Positions 8,709 through 17,581 of a DNA stretch of 64,000 nucleotides are shown here, one piece after another. A model generated the notes under the pieces. The model saw only the letters and a list, made by a program, of their open reading frames with translations. It did no database searches and was not told the origin of the DNA. The position numbers and the translations under genes are program-made. The DNA is from Sutcliffiella horikoshii (lineage in GTDB: Bacteria; Bacillota; Bacilli; Bacillales; Bacillaceae_I). The DNA is taken from positions 372,001 through 436,000 of the forward strand of contig NZ_RXZI01000003.1 in the NCBI RefSeq assembly GCF_021991925.1, given 5' to 3'. The stretch's first letter is position 1, and each line of letters begins with the position of its first letter.

Positions 8709-9989
8709 ATGGCGATTCAGATACCGCGTGGTACGCAGGATATTTTACCTGGTACGGTGGAGAAGTGGCAGTTTATTGAGGCGAAGGCGAAGGAGATTTG
8801 TGAGCTTTATAATTATAAGGAGATTAGGACGCCGATCTTTGAGAGTACGGAGTTGTTCTTGAGAGGGGTTGGGGATACGACGGATGTCGTACAGAAAGAG
8901 ATGTACACCTTTGAAGACAGAGGTGGCAGAAGCCTGACACTTCGTCCGGAGGGAACGGCATCAGTGGCGCGTTCTTATGTAAACAACAAAATGTTCGGCT
9001 CGCCGACACAGCCGACGAAGCTTTACTACATCGGACAGATGTTCCGTTATGAGCGCCCACAGGCAGGACGTTTCCGCCAGTTCGTGCAGTTCGGAATAGA
9101 GGCACTTGGAAGTAATGATCCGTCTATCGATGCAGAAGTGATTGCATTAGCAGTGGAGTTATACAAAAGCTTAGGTCTTAACAATTTAAAGGTGGTCATC
9201 AACAGCTTAGGTGACAAGGAAAGCCGACAAGCACACAGGGATGCGTTGATCAATCATTTCCAACCAAGAATCAACGAATTTTGTGGAGATTGCCAGGGAC
9301 GTCTGGAGAAGAATCCACTTAGAATCCTTGATTGCAAGAAAGACCGCGATCATGAATTGATGGCAACAGCACCATCCATCCTTGATTACTTGAACGAAGA
9401 ATCCAAGGTTTATTTTGATAAAGTGGTAGCTTATCTTTCAGCACTAGGCATTCAATATGAGATTGATCCGAACTTGGTGCGCGGACTTGATTACTATTAC
9501 CACACAGCATTTGAAATCATGAGCACTTCCGAAGGCTTTGGTGCCATCACGACTCTATGTGGTGGGGGACGATACAATGGACTGGTCCAAGAAATCGGCG
9601 GACCGGAAACACCTGGTATCGGATTTGCACTCAGCATCGAACGCCTCATTTCGGCAATGGAAGCGGAAAATGTGAAGTTCCCGTTTGAAGATTCTATCGA
9701 CTGCTATGTTGTCGCTCTGGGTGACAAAGCGAAGGAAACGGCAGTGAAGCTACTATTCGATCTAAGAAAAGCAGGAATTGTCGCGGAAAAAGACTATCAG
9801 GACAAAAAACTTAAAGCGCAATTCAAAGCGGCCGACCGTCTGCAAGCGAAGTATACCATCGTCTTTGGGGATGACGAATTGGATAAAGGCGTTGTCTCCA
9901 TAAAAGAAATGGAAACAGGTGAGCAACAGGAGATTTCTTTCAAAGAAGCAGTTGCATTCATCTCAGAAAAGAAAAGTAGGGAGAGATAA
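8709..9989 (+). CDS. hisS: histidyl-tRNA synthetase
   Basis: 426 residues, normal for a bacterial HisRS. Class II motif 2 ([14 protein letters not shown]), the histidine-specific [15 protein letters not shown] stretch and motif 3 ([11 protein letters not shown]) are all present, followed by the anticodon-binding domain. The ribosome site aaaggagg is eight bases before the ATG. Its stop codon abuts the aspS start directly, so the two are translationally coupled and share the T-box control upstream. Confidence 0.98.
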   Translation: MAIQIPRGTQDILPGTVEKWQFIEAKAKEICELYNYKEIRTPIFESTELFLRGVGDTTDVVQKEMYTFEDRGGRSLTLRPEGTASVARSYVNNKMFGSPTQPTKLYYIGQMFRYERPQAGRFRQFVQFGIEALGSNDPSIDAEVIALAVELYKSLGLNNLKVVINSLGDKESRQAHRDALINHFQPRINEFCGDCQGRLEKNPLRILDCKKDRDHELMATAPSILDYLNEESKVYFDKVVAYLSALGIQYEIDPNLVRGLDYYYHTAFEIMSTSEGFGAITTLCGGGRYNGLVQEIGGPETPGIGFALSIERLISAMEAENVKFPFEDSIDCYVVALGDKAKETAVKLLFDLRKAGIVAEKDYQDKKLKAQFKAADRLQAKYTIVFGDDELDKGVVSIKEMETGEQQEISFKEAVAFISEKKSRER

Positions 9990-11765
9990 ATGATGCAAGG
10001 AAGAACATATAACTGTGGCGAAGTACCACAATCATCAATTGGTGAAGTAATCGAATTAAAAGGCTGGGTGCAAAAGCGCCGTGATCTTGGAGGACTTATT
10101 TTCCTAGACCTTCGCGACCGTACTGGAATTGTTCAAATCGTGTTCAATCCCGATGTATCTGCAGAAGCTCTTCAAACAGCAGAAAATGTACGTAATGAAT
10201 ATGTTTTATATATAAAAGGGAAAGTGGTTGCGCGTGACGAAGCTACTGTGAACCCTAATTTGAAAACGGGTGCCATCGAAGTGCAAGCTGATACGATCGA
10301 AGTGCTGAACGCAGCAAAAACACCGCCATTCGTATTGGACAACAAAACAGAAGTCAATGAAGATATCCGTCTGAAATACCGTTATCTAGACCTTCGTCGA
10401 CCGGTGATGTTCGACACGTTGAAGATGCGCCATGATGTGACTCGCTCCATCCGTGAATTCCTAAATGACCAACAATTCATGGAAGTGGAAACCCCTATTT
10501 TAACCAAAAGCACGCCAGAAGGGGCGCGCGATTATCTAGTACCAAGCCGTGTACACCCTGGTGAGTTCTATGCTCTTCCACAATCACCACAAATCTTTAA
10601 GCAACTTTTGATGGTTTCCGGTGTGGAACGTTATTATCAGATTGCCCGCTGCTTCCGTGATGAGGATCTTCGTGCAGACAGGCAGCCTGAGTTCACGCAA
10701 GTCGACATCGAGACATCATTCCTATCTCAAGAAGAGATCATTGGCATGATGGAAGATATGATGAGAATGGTGATGAAAAATACGAAGGGTGTGGATGTTC
10801 CAGAAAACTTTCCTCGTATCACCTATCAGGATGCCATGAGCAGGTATGGTTCCGACAAGCCGGACACTCGTTTTGAGATGGAACTTGTTGACCTATCCGA
10901 ACAAGTGGTAGACTGCGGATTCAAGGTATTCAGCGCAGCAGTCAATAATGGCGGACAGGTAAAAGCAATCAATGTAAAAGGTGCTGCAGGAAAATACTCC
11001 CGTAAAGACATTGATGCCTTGACTGAATATGTTGCTGTATATGGAGCAAAAGGTCTAGCATGGTTAAAGGTGGAAGCAGAAGGATTAAAAGGACCAATTG
11101 CGAAATTCTTTAACGAAGAAGAGCAATCAGGATTCATCCAATCCTTGGACGCGGCAGAAGGGGACTTGATCCTATTTGTGGCTGATAAAAAGTCCGTTGT
11201 GGCCGATGCACTTGGCGCACTTCGCTTGAAATTAGGAAAAGAGCTTGGCCTGATCGACGAAAGCAAGTTCAATTTCTTATGGGTGACAGACTGGCCGTTA
11301 TTGGAGTATGACGAAGAAGCGGGCCGCTACTTTGCCGCTCACCATCCATTCACGATGCCGGTACGTGAAGACCTTCCGTTACTTGAGACAAACCCTGGTG
11401 AAGTCCGTGCACAAGCCTATGACTTGGTGTTGAACGGATATGAACTTGGCGGAGGATCCCTACGTATTTATGAACGTGATATCCAAGAGAAGATGTTTGA
11501 AGTACTTGGATTCAGTAAAGAAGAGGCAACCGAACAATTTGGCTTCCTGCTTGAAGCATTCGAATACGGAACACCTCCACATGGTGGAATCGCACTAGGC
11601 TTGGACCGTCTAGTTATGTTGTTGGCTGGCAGAACGAACCTTCGTGACACCATTGCATTCCCGAAAACAGCGAGTGCAAGCTGTATCCTTACAGAAGCCC
11701 CAAGTCCTGTGGCAGGTGGGCAATTAGACGAGCTACATTTGTCGCTAGCTGTCAAAAAAGAGTAG
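9990..11765 (+). CDS. aspS: aspartyl-tRNA synthetase
   Basis: 591 residues with an N-terminal OB-fold anticodon domain. Class II motif 2 ([18 protein letters not shown]) is present, as is the GAD insertion found in bacterial AspRS, and motif 3 is [13 protein letters not shown]. Two ATG codons (9990 and 9993) are tandem; the first directly follows the hisS stop. No clear terminator lies between aspS and the 6S RNA promoter 22 bases after the stop, so some readthrough into the 6S gene is possible. Confidence 0.98.
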   Translation: MMQGRTYNCGEVPQSSIGEVIELKGWVQKRRDLGGLIFLDLRDRTGIVQIVFNPDVSAEALQTAENVRNEYVLYIKGKVVARDEATVNPNLKTGAIEVQADTIEVLNAAKTPPFVLDNKTEVNEDIRLKYRYLDLRRPVMFDTLKMRHDVTRSIREFLNDQQFMEVETPILTKSTPEGARDYLVPSRVHPGEFYALPQSPQIFKQLLMVSGVERYYQIARCFRDEDLRADRQPEFTQVDIETSFLSQEEIIGMMEDMMRMVMKNTKGVDVPENFPRITYQDAMSRYGSDKPDTRFEMELVDLSEQVVDCGFKVFSAAVNNGGQVKAINVKGAAGKYSRKDIDALTEYVAVYGAKGLAWLKVEAEGLKGPIAKFFNEEEQSGFIQSLDAAEGDLILFVADKKSVVADALGALRLKLGKELGLIDESKFNFLWVTDWPLLEYDEEAGRYFAAHHPFTMPVREDLPLLETNPGEVRAQAYDLVLNGYELGGGSLRIYERDIQEKMFEVLGFSKEEATEQFGFLLEAFEYGTPPHGGIALGLDRLVMLLAGRTNLRDTIAFPKTASASCILTEAPSPVAGGQLDELHLSLAVKKE

Positions 11766-11786
11766 ATTTTCCTATACGGTGATAGC

Positions 11787-11815
11787 TTGAAAATAGCTTT
11801 CCCCTATGTTAAGAT
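11787..11815 (+). promoter_or_regulatory. promoter of 6S RNA
   Basis: TTGAAA (11787-11792), 17 bases, TAAGAT (11810-11815). Predicted transcription start at about 11821-11823, some 10 bases before the likely mature 5' end. Confidence 0.7.
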
Positions 11816-11831
11816 TACTTCAAGAAGTCGC

Positions 11832-12025
11832 AAGTCCTGATGTGTTCGTCGTATAACCTATTGTTTTGACCGAACAATAGATTATACGGGAGCTCAGAGT
11901 TTTCGTCGCTGCGTAAATGCCTTCCTCGTGAGGACTTACTACATGCATGAAACAGAGCACCCACCTGCTGTGAGCGGGGATCAAAACGAAGGCATCGACG
12001 ACGGCACGATTGGGACTTGCCTACA
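11832..12025 (+). ncRNA. bsrA: 6S RNA (BsrA/6S-1 type)
   Basis: About 194 bases beginning AAGTCCTGATGTGTTCG. I recognise the B. subtilis 6S-1 sequence blocks: AGTCCTGATGTGTT, ACCGAACAATAG, TACGGGAGCTCAGAG, CTGCGTAAATGCCTTCCTC and AGGACTTACTA, with the closing strand GGGACTTGCCTACA. The two ends pair (AAGTCC / GGGACTT) into the closing stem of the promoter-mimicking hairpin that binds sigma-A RNA polymerase. The location after aspS and before tcdA is the same as in B. subtilis. The promoter position implies a precursor about 10 bases longer at the 5' side, as known for 6S-1. Confidence 0.93.
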
Positions 12026-12032
12026 TACGGAT

Positions 12033-12077
12033 CAAAAACCGGTTCTGCGCTCTATGGCGCGGTGCCGGTTTTTTTGT
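12033..12077 (+). terminator. terminator of 6S RNA
   Basis: AAACCGG..TGCGC / GCGCGGTGCCGGTTT hairpin followed by seven T residues. Confidence 0.88.
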
Positions 12078-12079
12078 TA

Positions 12080-12103
12080 GTCTCTTTTCTCAAAGATTGT
12101 TGC
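12080..12103 (+). repeat. short dispersed motif, second copy
   Basis: GTCTCTTTTCTCAAAGATTG plus TTGC; it matches 23 of 24 bases at 2541-2564. Both copies start a few bases after an intrinsic terminator. Confidence 0.7.
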
Positions 12104-12110
12104 CCTTAGT

Positions 12111-12147
12111 AATCAAAAAAACAACCCTCATCCGAAATGAAGGTTGT
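12111..12147 (-). terminator. terminator of the minus-strand membrane protein gene
   Basis: ACAACCCTCAT / ATGAAGGTTGT hairpin (12121-12147). On the minus strand it runs into a T-rich tail. Confidence 0.8.
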
Positions 12148-12161
12148 CTAATAATTATTTA

Positions 12162-12614
12162 TTACCTTGCAGACTTCCGATATCCCTTTGCCTGCGCCTC
12201 TTCCTCTGTATGGAACCATTCCACCGGGGTCGTCCGGTTATAGAAAACGCCTCCCGGAACATGATAAATATACTCTCCACGAGCGTTTTTGTTGGCTTTG
12301 ATCAAAGGCGGATCCTCTTGTTGGTCCATCTCTTCTACTTGTTCATTTGATGTTTCTAAAGCTTTCGAGCTTTGGAGATTCGGTTCTTCATTAGTAACCT
12401 CCAATGTACTTTGATTACCCTCTACCTTCGATAAACGCTCATTTTCCTTCGTTTTCTCCAGTGTCGCAGCAATTGCCTCCAATGTCTGCTTCACTTGAAA
12501 AGAAGTAGTTTCCCGTACGATTAACTGCTTATTTGTTTTGTTCAAGCGAAAGATTGCTACTAACCCACTGCCAATCACTAAGAAGAAAGATAAGGCCTTA
12601 AACAGATTTTTCAT
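12162..12614 (-). CDS. membrane-anchored protein with a C-terminal nuclease-associated (sunset-like) domain
   Basis: 150 residues from the ATG at 12614, which has ggcggggag upstream; an in-frame upstream ATG (12677) lacks a ribosome site. A single transmembrane segment (about residues 5-22) is followed by a hydrophilic, Glu-rich, probably coiled linker. The C-terminal 40-residue module contains GEYIYHVPGGVFYNRT and EWFHTEEEAQAKGYRKS. The same module ends the secreted nuclease at 60986-61795. I know this small domain from Bacillus surface nucleases (called sunset domain in recent annotations), but its function is unknown to me. It has its own terminator at 12111-12147. Confidence 0.75.
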   Translation of the reverse strand: MKNLFKALSFFLVIGSGLVAIFRLNKTNKQLIVRETTSFQVKQTLEAIAATLEKTKENERLSKVEGNQSTLEVTNEEPNLQSSKALETSNEQVEEMDQQEDPPLIKANKNARGEYIYHVPGGVFYNRTTPVEWFHTEEEAQAKGYRKSAR

Positions 12615-12814
12615 TACAAACTCCCCGCCTTCAATAAAAATAAATATCCAGTAACTATTCCCTTTATTATAAGGCATATAAACCTATTTTTGTAAAAAAA
12701 CAAAATTCCTATCCGACTACTTGCTTTTCACCCAAAGTATGTTATATTCGATTTCGGGTACAATCTTTACAAGACATTTGAAATGAAACAAGCGATAAAT
12801 GGAGTTGATATGCA

Positions 12815-13582
12815 ATGTTACACCAATTTTCAAGAAATGAATTGGCAATAGGAAAAGAAGGCTTGGAAACCCTTAAAAATAGCACGGTTGCAGTATTAGG
12901 AATCGGTGGGGTCGGTTCTTTTTCAGCAGAAGCGTTGGCACGTTCCGGCGTTGGACGCCTTATTTTAGTGGATAAAGATGATGTGGATATCACAAATGTT
13001 AACCGTCAGATTCACGCACTCATGTCCACAGTGGGACAACCGAAAGCGGACCTTATGAAAGCGCGTATCCAGGATATCAATCCTGACTGTGAAGTCATTG
13101 CTCTTAAAATGTTCTACACAGAAGAGACTTATGAAGAGTTCTTCAGCTATGGTTTGGATTATGTCATTGATGCTTCTGATACGATTTCCTATAAAATTCA
13201 TCTAATGAAAGAGTGTCTAAAGCGCAAGATTCCGATGGTTTCCAGTATGGGAGCGGCAAATAAAATGGATCCAACAAGATTCAAAATGGCCGACATCTCT
13301 AAAACTCACACAGATCCCATTGCGAAGGTTATACGTACACGACTTCGCAAAGAGGGTATTCACCGTGGCATCAAAGTGGTTTTCTCGGATGAAAGCCCGA
13401 TTGTTATTAGGGAAGATGTTCGTAAAACAGTTGGGAACGATAATGCAGAAATTCGCAAAGCAAAAATGCCACCTTCCTCCAATGCATTCGTACCATCAGT
13501 TGCAGGGCTTATTCTTGGCGGATATGTGATTAACGATATCCTGAAGGATGTTAAGATTCAACGTGTTGGTGGACAGCAATAA
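12815..13582 (+). CDS. tcdA: tRNA threonylcarbamoyladenosine dehydratase
   Basis: 255 residues of the ThiF/E1-like family (YrvM in B. subtilis). The nucleotide-binding GIGGVGS is at residues 29-35; MGAANKMDPTRF near residue 148 and SPIVIRED are family-typical. The enzyme uses ATP to cyclise t6A to ct6A at position 37 of ANN-decoding tRNAs, normally with a CsdA/SufS-type partner. It stands alone after the 6S gene and converges with the RsfA-like gene over a three-hairpin region. Confidence 0.92.
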   Translation: MLHQFSRNELAIGKEGLETLKNSTVAVLGIGGVGSFSAEALARSGVGRLILVDKDDVDITNVNRQIHALMSTVGQPKADLMKARIQDINPDCEVIALKMFYTEETYEEFFSYGLDYVIDASDTISYKIHLMKECLKRKIPMVSSMGAANKMDPTRFKMADISKTHTDPIAKVIRTRLRKEGIHRGIKVVFSDESPIVIREDVRKTVGNDNAEIRKAKMPPSSNAFVPSVAGLILGGYVINDILKDVKIQRVGGQQ

Positions 13583-13597
13583 ACTTATAATTGATTC

Positions 13598-13740
13598 GGA
13601 GGTCTTCATGGTTGTTGTGATGAAGACCTCCGTTTGCGTCATTTTCCATTTAGAGAGGTCTTCATCACTGACCTGAAGACCTCCGTTTGCCTAAATCCCA
13701 CAAGAAAAAGATCTTCATCACATTGATGAAGACCTCCCTA
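13598..13740. terminator. cluster of three related hairpins between convergent genes
   Basis: Three consecutive dyads share the arms GAGGTCTTCA / TGAAGACCTC: 13598-13631 (12 bp stem), 13655-13684 and about 13708-13738 (arm GATCTTCATCA). The first two are each followed by GTTTGC. They probably act as a bidirectional terminator for tcdA and the opposing gene, but three homologous copies are more than is needed. Confidence 0.8.
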
Positions 13741-13747
13741 CATGTAC

Positions 13748-14446
13748 TTACATCACTTCATCCTGAACTCCGCCGGTCATTCTTCTTGCACGGTCCATGA
13801 TCTGGACGAGCATTTCGTAATCTTCGTTTATGGCAACTTGCTGTTCTTCTAAATTCTTAAGCTGCTGTTCAAGGGACTGATTCTTCTGTTTTAGTAACTG
13901 ATTTTCCTTTTGTAATCTTTCACTTTCCAACTGCAAACGATAATCAGAGTTTTGATTTTGTTGGAAGTTTTGTAGGAAATGAATGCAGTCATCCAAGGTA
14001 ATCGAAGTTGAAGTATCAACTGCTGCATTCCTTACAGGAAGAGGTGCATATTCTTCATCTTCCATGTCATATTCGAACGGAAGCTTGTTTTCATTTTCGT
14101 TTGAAGCTGTTTTAGGTGCTGGCAGCCATTCCATTTCCAAAGAAGGTGTGGTAATTTTTTTAACGGAAACCGGCTCTCCTTTTTGTTTCTGTTGTAGTTT
14201 AGCTAATTTTTCTTGCGCACGTTTTTTTTCTTTTCGTTGCTTTTTGGCTATGGCAACGGCAGGTTCATACTTCTTCCTGACCTCTGCATTCCATCTGAAT
14301 CCACAAGCAGCTGAAGTGCGGTTTAACGCATCGCCAACCTCTTCGAAGGCGGCAAGCTGTGTACCGCCATCACGTATGTATCGTAAAACAGTCTCCGCAA
14401 GTAATAAATCATCTTCGTGAGACCATGCATCTTGTCTTACTTTCAT
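13748..14446 (-). CDS. RsfA-family (Myb-like) transcription regulator
   Basis: 232 residues from the ATG at 14446, which has aaggagtgg at good spacing. Starts further upstream (to 14491) would add 15 residues not typical of the family. The N-terminus is RQDAWSHEDDLLLAETVLRY and then RTSAACGFRWN, the Myb/SANT-like DNA-binding fold of the prespore regulator RsfA and its paralogues. The middle is basic and Gln/Lys-rich; the C-terminus (about 165-220) is a strong coiled coil. By family it is probably a sporulation-linked modulator of forespore genes. Which paralogue it is cannot be told here. Confidence 0.85.
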   Translation of the reverse strand: MKVRQDAWSHEDDLLLAETVLRYIRDGGTQLAAFEEVGDALNRTSAACGFRWNAEVRKKYEPAVAIAKKQRKEKKRAQEKLAKLQQKQKGEPVSVKKITTPSLEMEWLPAPKTASNENENKLPFEYDMEDEEYAPLPVRNAAVDTSTSITLDDCIHFLQNFQQNQNSDYRLQLESERLQKENQLLKQKNQSLEQQLKNLEEQQVAINEDYEMLVQIMDRARRMTGGVQDEVM

Positions 14447-14592
14447 CTTTATCCACTCCTTGAAACGCTCTTTTTTACCCATCATTTCCACAAAACTAAA
14501 GAAATATACGGAAGATTACTAGAAAAAAGAGGGAAACTCTTTAGTTTACGAGAAGATGTATAGCATTCATGAGAAAAGTGGGAGGAATGGAT

Positions 14593-14934
14593 ATGGGAAA
14601 AGTGGTAGGATTCGAGATTAGCAGCCAAAATCCGAAAGAGGCAACGAAATTTTATCAAGAAGTCTTCGGTTGGAACATCGGTGAAGAAAACTGGGATTAT
14701 TGGCCTGTCAGTACGGGTGAAACCAGCATTAATGGTGGAATTGCAAAAGGTCCGAGTGATTATCCTAAAGGAACGCGCATCCAGATTGAAGTGGATTGCA
14801 TCGAAACAGCCCTTGAAAAAGCAAAGGCGAGCGGCGCGATGGTTGTGAGAGAAAAGATGGAGTTTGAGACTTTCTTTCTAGCATATCTCGCGGACCCTAC
14901 TGGAAATGGAATAGGACTTATTGAAAAGAAATAA
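14593..14934 (+). CDS. VOC-family (glyoxalase/bleomycin-resistance fold) protein
   Basis: 113 residues from the ATG at 14593 (gggagga seven bases upstream); the ATG at 14587 is an alternative. It shows the pattern of the second type of VOC domain: FEISSQNPKEATKFYQEVFGW at the start and ADPTGNGIGLIE at the end, with paired beta-alpha-beta-beta-beta units. VOC proteins bind a metal and act on varied small molecules; substrate unknown. Single gene between divergent and convergent neighbours. Confidence 0.8.
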   Translation: MGKVVGFEISSQNPKEATKFYQEVFGWNIGEENWDYWPVSTGETSINGGIAKGPSDYPKGTRIQIEVDCIETALEKAKASGAMVVREKMEFETFFLAYLADPTGNGIGLIEKK

Positions 14935-14953
14935 GGAGGGAGTTGATCCCCCC

Positions 14954-16225
14954 TTACTTTTTCTTCTTCGTATTTTCATATATCTGACCTAGGGCCGTTT
15001 CAAATTTACTTGTATCCTTCGGTTTAAAGTAAGATTTGTGCTTCAACTTGTCAGGTAAATATTGCTGTGCAACCCATCCGCTTGGATAGTCATGTGGATA
15101 TTTATATTCAATCCCTCTGCCAAGATCAGCCGCCCCTTTATAATGGGCGTCCTTTAAGTGGATGGGCACTTCCCCGACCAGCCCTTTCCGGATATCGGCC
15201 AATGCTTCATCCAACGCTTTATAGGCAGAATTGGATTTAGGAGACAGGCAAAGTTCAATGACTGCATTTGCTAAAGGAATACGTGCTTCTGGAAATCCGA
15301 GTCTTTCTGCCGCCTCAATGGCAGAGAGTGTACGTGCACCCGCCTGTGGGTTGGCCAAACTGATATCCTCATATGCGATGACAAGCAACCGTCTTCCGAT
15401 ACTCACGAGATCTCCCGCTTCAATCAATCTACCCAAATAATGAAGGGCCGCATCTACATCACTACCCCGGATGGACTTTTGGAAAGCAGAGAGAACATCA
15501 TAGTGCCCGTCTCCGTCCTTGTCATGGTAAAAACTTTTTTTCTGCAGGCACTCTTCGGCCGTTTCCAAATTAATGACTTTACTTCCATCCTCATTTGGAC
15601 TTGTGGAAAGTACTGCAAGTTCCAATGCATTCAGCGCCGAGCGCACGTCCCCGCCGCACCCGTTTGCAAAATGTTCTAGTGCTCCATTATCAAGATTAAC
15701 CTGTTGTGCTCCAAGTCCCCGTTCTTTATCCTGCAATGCTTGCATGATGACATGCTTGATTTCTTCTACTGACAAGGGGTGTAGCTCAAAGATCTGGCAT
15801 CTGCTCCGGATGGCAGGGTTGATGGCATGATAGGGGTTGCTTGTGGTTGCCCCAATCAGAACGATTCGGCCATTTTCAAGGTGAGGCAACAAAAAGTCCT
15901 GTTTTGCCTTGTCCAAGCGATGCACCTCATCCAGGATAAGGATGACCTTGCCAGACATTTTCGCTTCTTCTGCCACTATTTCCATGTCTTTTTTATTGTG
16001 GACGACCGCATTCAATGTGCGAAAAGCATATTGGGTACTACCGGCAATGGCTGTTGCTATCGACGTTTTTCCTATCCCGGGCGGCCCGTAAAGGATCATG
16101 GAAGAGAGGTGTTTGGCTTTTACCATTCTTTGAATGATTTTCCCTTCTCCCACAAGATGCTCCTGACCAACCATTTCATCTATCGTTCTCGGCCTCATCC
16201 GAAAGGCCAGTGGTTTGTTATTCAT
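14954..16225 (-). CDS. rarA: replication-associated recombination protein A (AAA+ ATPase)
   Basis: 423 residues from MNNKPLAFRMRP; upstream in-frame starts to 16285 lack a ribosome site, whereas ggaaggtg precedes this ATG. Walker A GPPGIGKT is at residues 47-54, Walker B ILILDEVHRL follows, and the clamp-loader-like sensor TTSNPYHA is visible. The C-terminal MgsA/RarA oligomerisation domain includes LANPQAGARTL. It acts at stalled replication forks. The rarA-cymR neighbourhood matches B. subtilis yrvN, here with a membrane protein gene in between. Confidence 0.95.
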   Translation of the reverse strand: MNNKPLAFRMRPRTIDEMVGQEHLVGEGKIIQRMVKAKHLSSMILYGPPGIGKTSIATAIAGSTQYAFRTLNAVVHNKKDMEIVAEEAKMSGKVILILDEVHRLDKAKQDFLLPHLENGRIVLIGATTSNPYHAINPAIRSRCQIFELHPLSVEEIKHVIMQALQDKERGLGAQQVNLDNGALEHFANGCGGDVRSALNALELAVLSTSPNEDGSKVINLETAEECLQKKSFYHDKDGDGHYDVLSAFQKSIRGSDVDAALHYLGRLIEAGDLVSIGRRLLVIAYEDISLANPQAGARTLSAIEAAERLGFPEARIPLANAVIELCLSPKSNSAYKALDEALADIRKGLVGEVPIHLKDAHYKGAADLGRGIEYKYPHDYPSGWVAQQYLPDKLKHKSYFKPKDTSKFETALGQIYENTKKKK

Positions 16226-16386
16226 TGAAATAAACACCTTCCTGCTTACAATGACATGTAATGTCCCATACCCAATGTACCACAATTATCATCATGGTTT
16301 AAAATGTAAAACCTATGGAATTATGCTATAATGGGATAGATTTTAAATAGAGACAGAAATTAGCGAAGACAGAAGGGTAGAGAAGC

Positions 16387-17061
16387 ATGCAAGGAGAGCG
16401 GAGTTTAGGGAGAAAATTGTTTTTTGCGAAATGGTCCATCTATTTCATCGGCCTACTCATCATGGCCTTTGGGATTGTACTGATGATACGTGCAAATCTT
16501 GGCAGTGCGCCATGGGATGTTTTTCATATTGGACTCTTCTACCAGATTGGTTTGACGATCGGTACATGGTCCATCATTGTAGGCTTTTTTATTTTGATGA
16601 TTTCTTCCATTATTTCCAAAAAGTTGCCTCAGATTGGAGCATTTCTGAATATGCTTATGGTTGGGATCTTCATTGATCTGTACTTGATGGTTCCGCAGTT
16701 GCATACGCCAGATACAATCATGGGTAAAATTGCGATGCTTGTCTTGGGGATCATGATCATCGGAATTGGTATTGGTGTATATATTTCATCGCGTTGCGGT
16801 GCCGGGCCAAGGGACAGCTTGATGATTTCCTTGACCCAAGTGACCGGCTGGAAAGTGCAATATATTAGATTAGGAATGGAATTAGTAGTATTATGTTTAG
16901 GTTGGCTATTGGGTGGTCCGATTTTCATCGGTACCATACTTTTCAGTCTTACCATTGGAAGCATCGTCGGCTTGACTTTGCCAGCCTGTCAAAAAGCCAC
17001 GGACTTAATACTTTATAAAATTCAACATAGAAACGATAAAAAAGTTACTCTTCAAATATAG
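16387..17061 (+). CDS. YczE/YitT-type integral membrane protein
   Basis: 224 residues with five to six predicted transmembrane helices. The family pattern is IRANLGSAPWDVFHIGL at about residues 36-52 and SSRCGAGPRDSLM in the second half, the paired motif of the YczE/YyaS group. Function is not established. It is an extra gene between rarA and cymR compared with B. subtilis, on the cymR strand, 32 bases before it, and may be cotranscribed with it. Confidence 0.8.
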   Translation: MQGERSLGRKLFFAKWSIYFIGLLIMAFGIVLMIRANLGSAPWDVFHIGLFYQIGLTIGTWSIIVGFFILMISSIISKKLPQIGAFLNMLMVGIFIDLYLMVPQLHTPDTIMGKIAMLVLGIMIIGIGIGVYISSRCGAGPRDSLMISLTQVTGWKVQYIRLGMELVVLCLGWLLGGPIFIGTILFSLTIGSIVGLTLPACQKATDLILYKIQHRNDKKVTLQI

Positions 17062-17093
17062 GAACTGAATCGAAAAAGTAGGGGTGTTCGGAA

Positions 17094-17510
17094 ATGAAAA
17101 TTTCAACCAAGGGACGTTACGGGTTAACCATTATGATTGAACTGGCAAAAAATGTAGGGGAAGGACCGCTTTCCTTAAAAACCATTGCTCAGACGCATGA
17201 TTTGTCAGAGCATTATTTGGAGCAACTAATCGCTCCATTACGTAATGCAGGCCTTGTCAAAAGTATAAGAGGTGCATACGGAGGCTATATCTTAGCAGAT
17301 GAGCCGACGAAAATTACGGCTGGAGACATTATTCGTGTACTCGAAGGCCCAATCAGCCCGGTTGAAGTGATTGATGATGAAGAGCCGGCAAAGCGTGAAC
17401 TATGGATTAGAATCCGTGATGCGGTGAAAGACGTATTGGATAGCACAACATTAGATGATCTGGCCAATTATGAAGGCGGAGATCAAGAAGCATATATGTT
17501 TTACATCTAA
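17094..17510 (+). CDS. cymR: Rrf2-family regulator of cysteine metabolism
   Basis: 138 residues, winged helix of the Rrf2 family (MKISTKGRYGLTIMIELA). There is no cysteine anywhere in the protein, so it cannot hold an Fe-S cluster; this distinguishes CymR from IscR and NsrR. CymR represses sulfur-assimilation genes together with CysK. It sits directly before the cysteine desulfurase and mnmA. Its expected target operon (yrrT-mccB) is in the same window at 54.8-58.3 kb. Confidence 0.93.
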   Translation: MKISTKGRYGLTIMIELAKNVGEGPLSLKTIAQTHDLSEHYLEQLIAPLRNAGLVKSIRGAYGGYILADEPTKITAGDIIRVLEGPISPVEVIDDEEPAKRELWIRIRDAVKDVLDSTTLDDLANYEGGDQEAYMFYI

Positions 17511-17581
17511 GTTCCCGCCAAAGGTGTTATGCAAGGAGTGGAACAAGGGAACAGTAACTAGTATGAAAGGAGGCGTCCTCA

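Noticed and set aside
12010-12350. Two plus-strand frames of 68-77 codons
   Set aside because: The first overlaps the 6S RNA and its terminator; both cross a clear minus-strand terminator.
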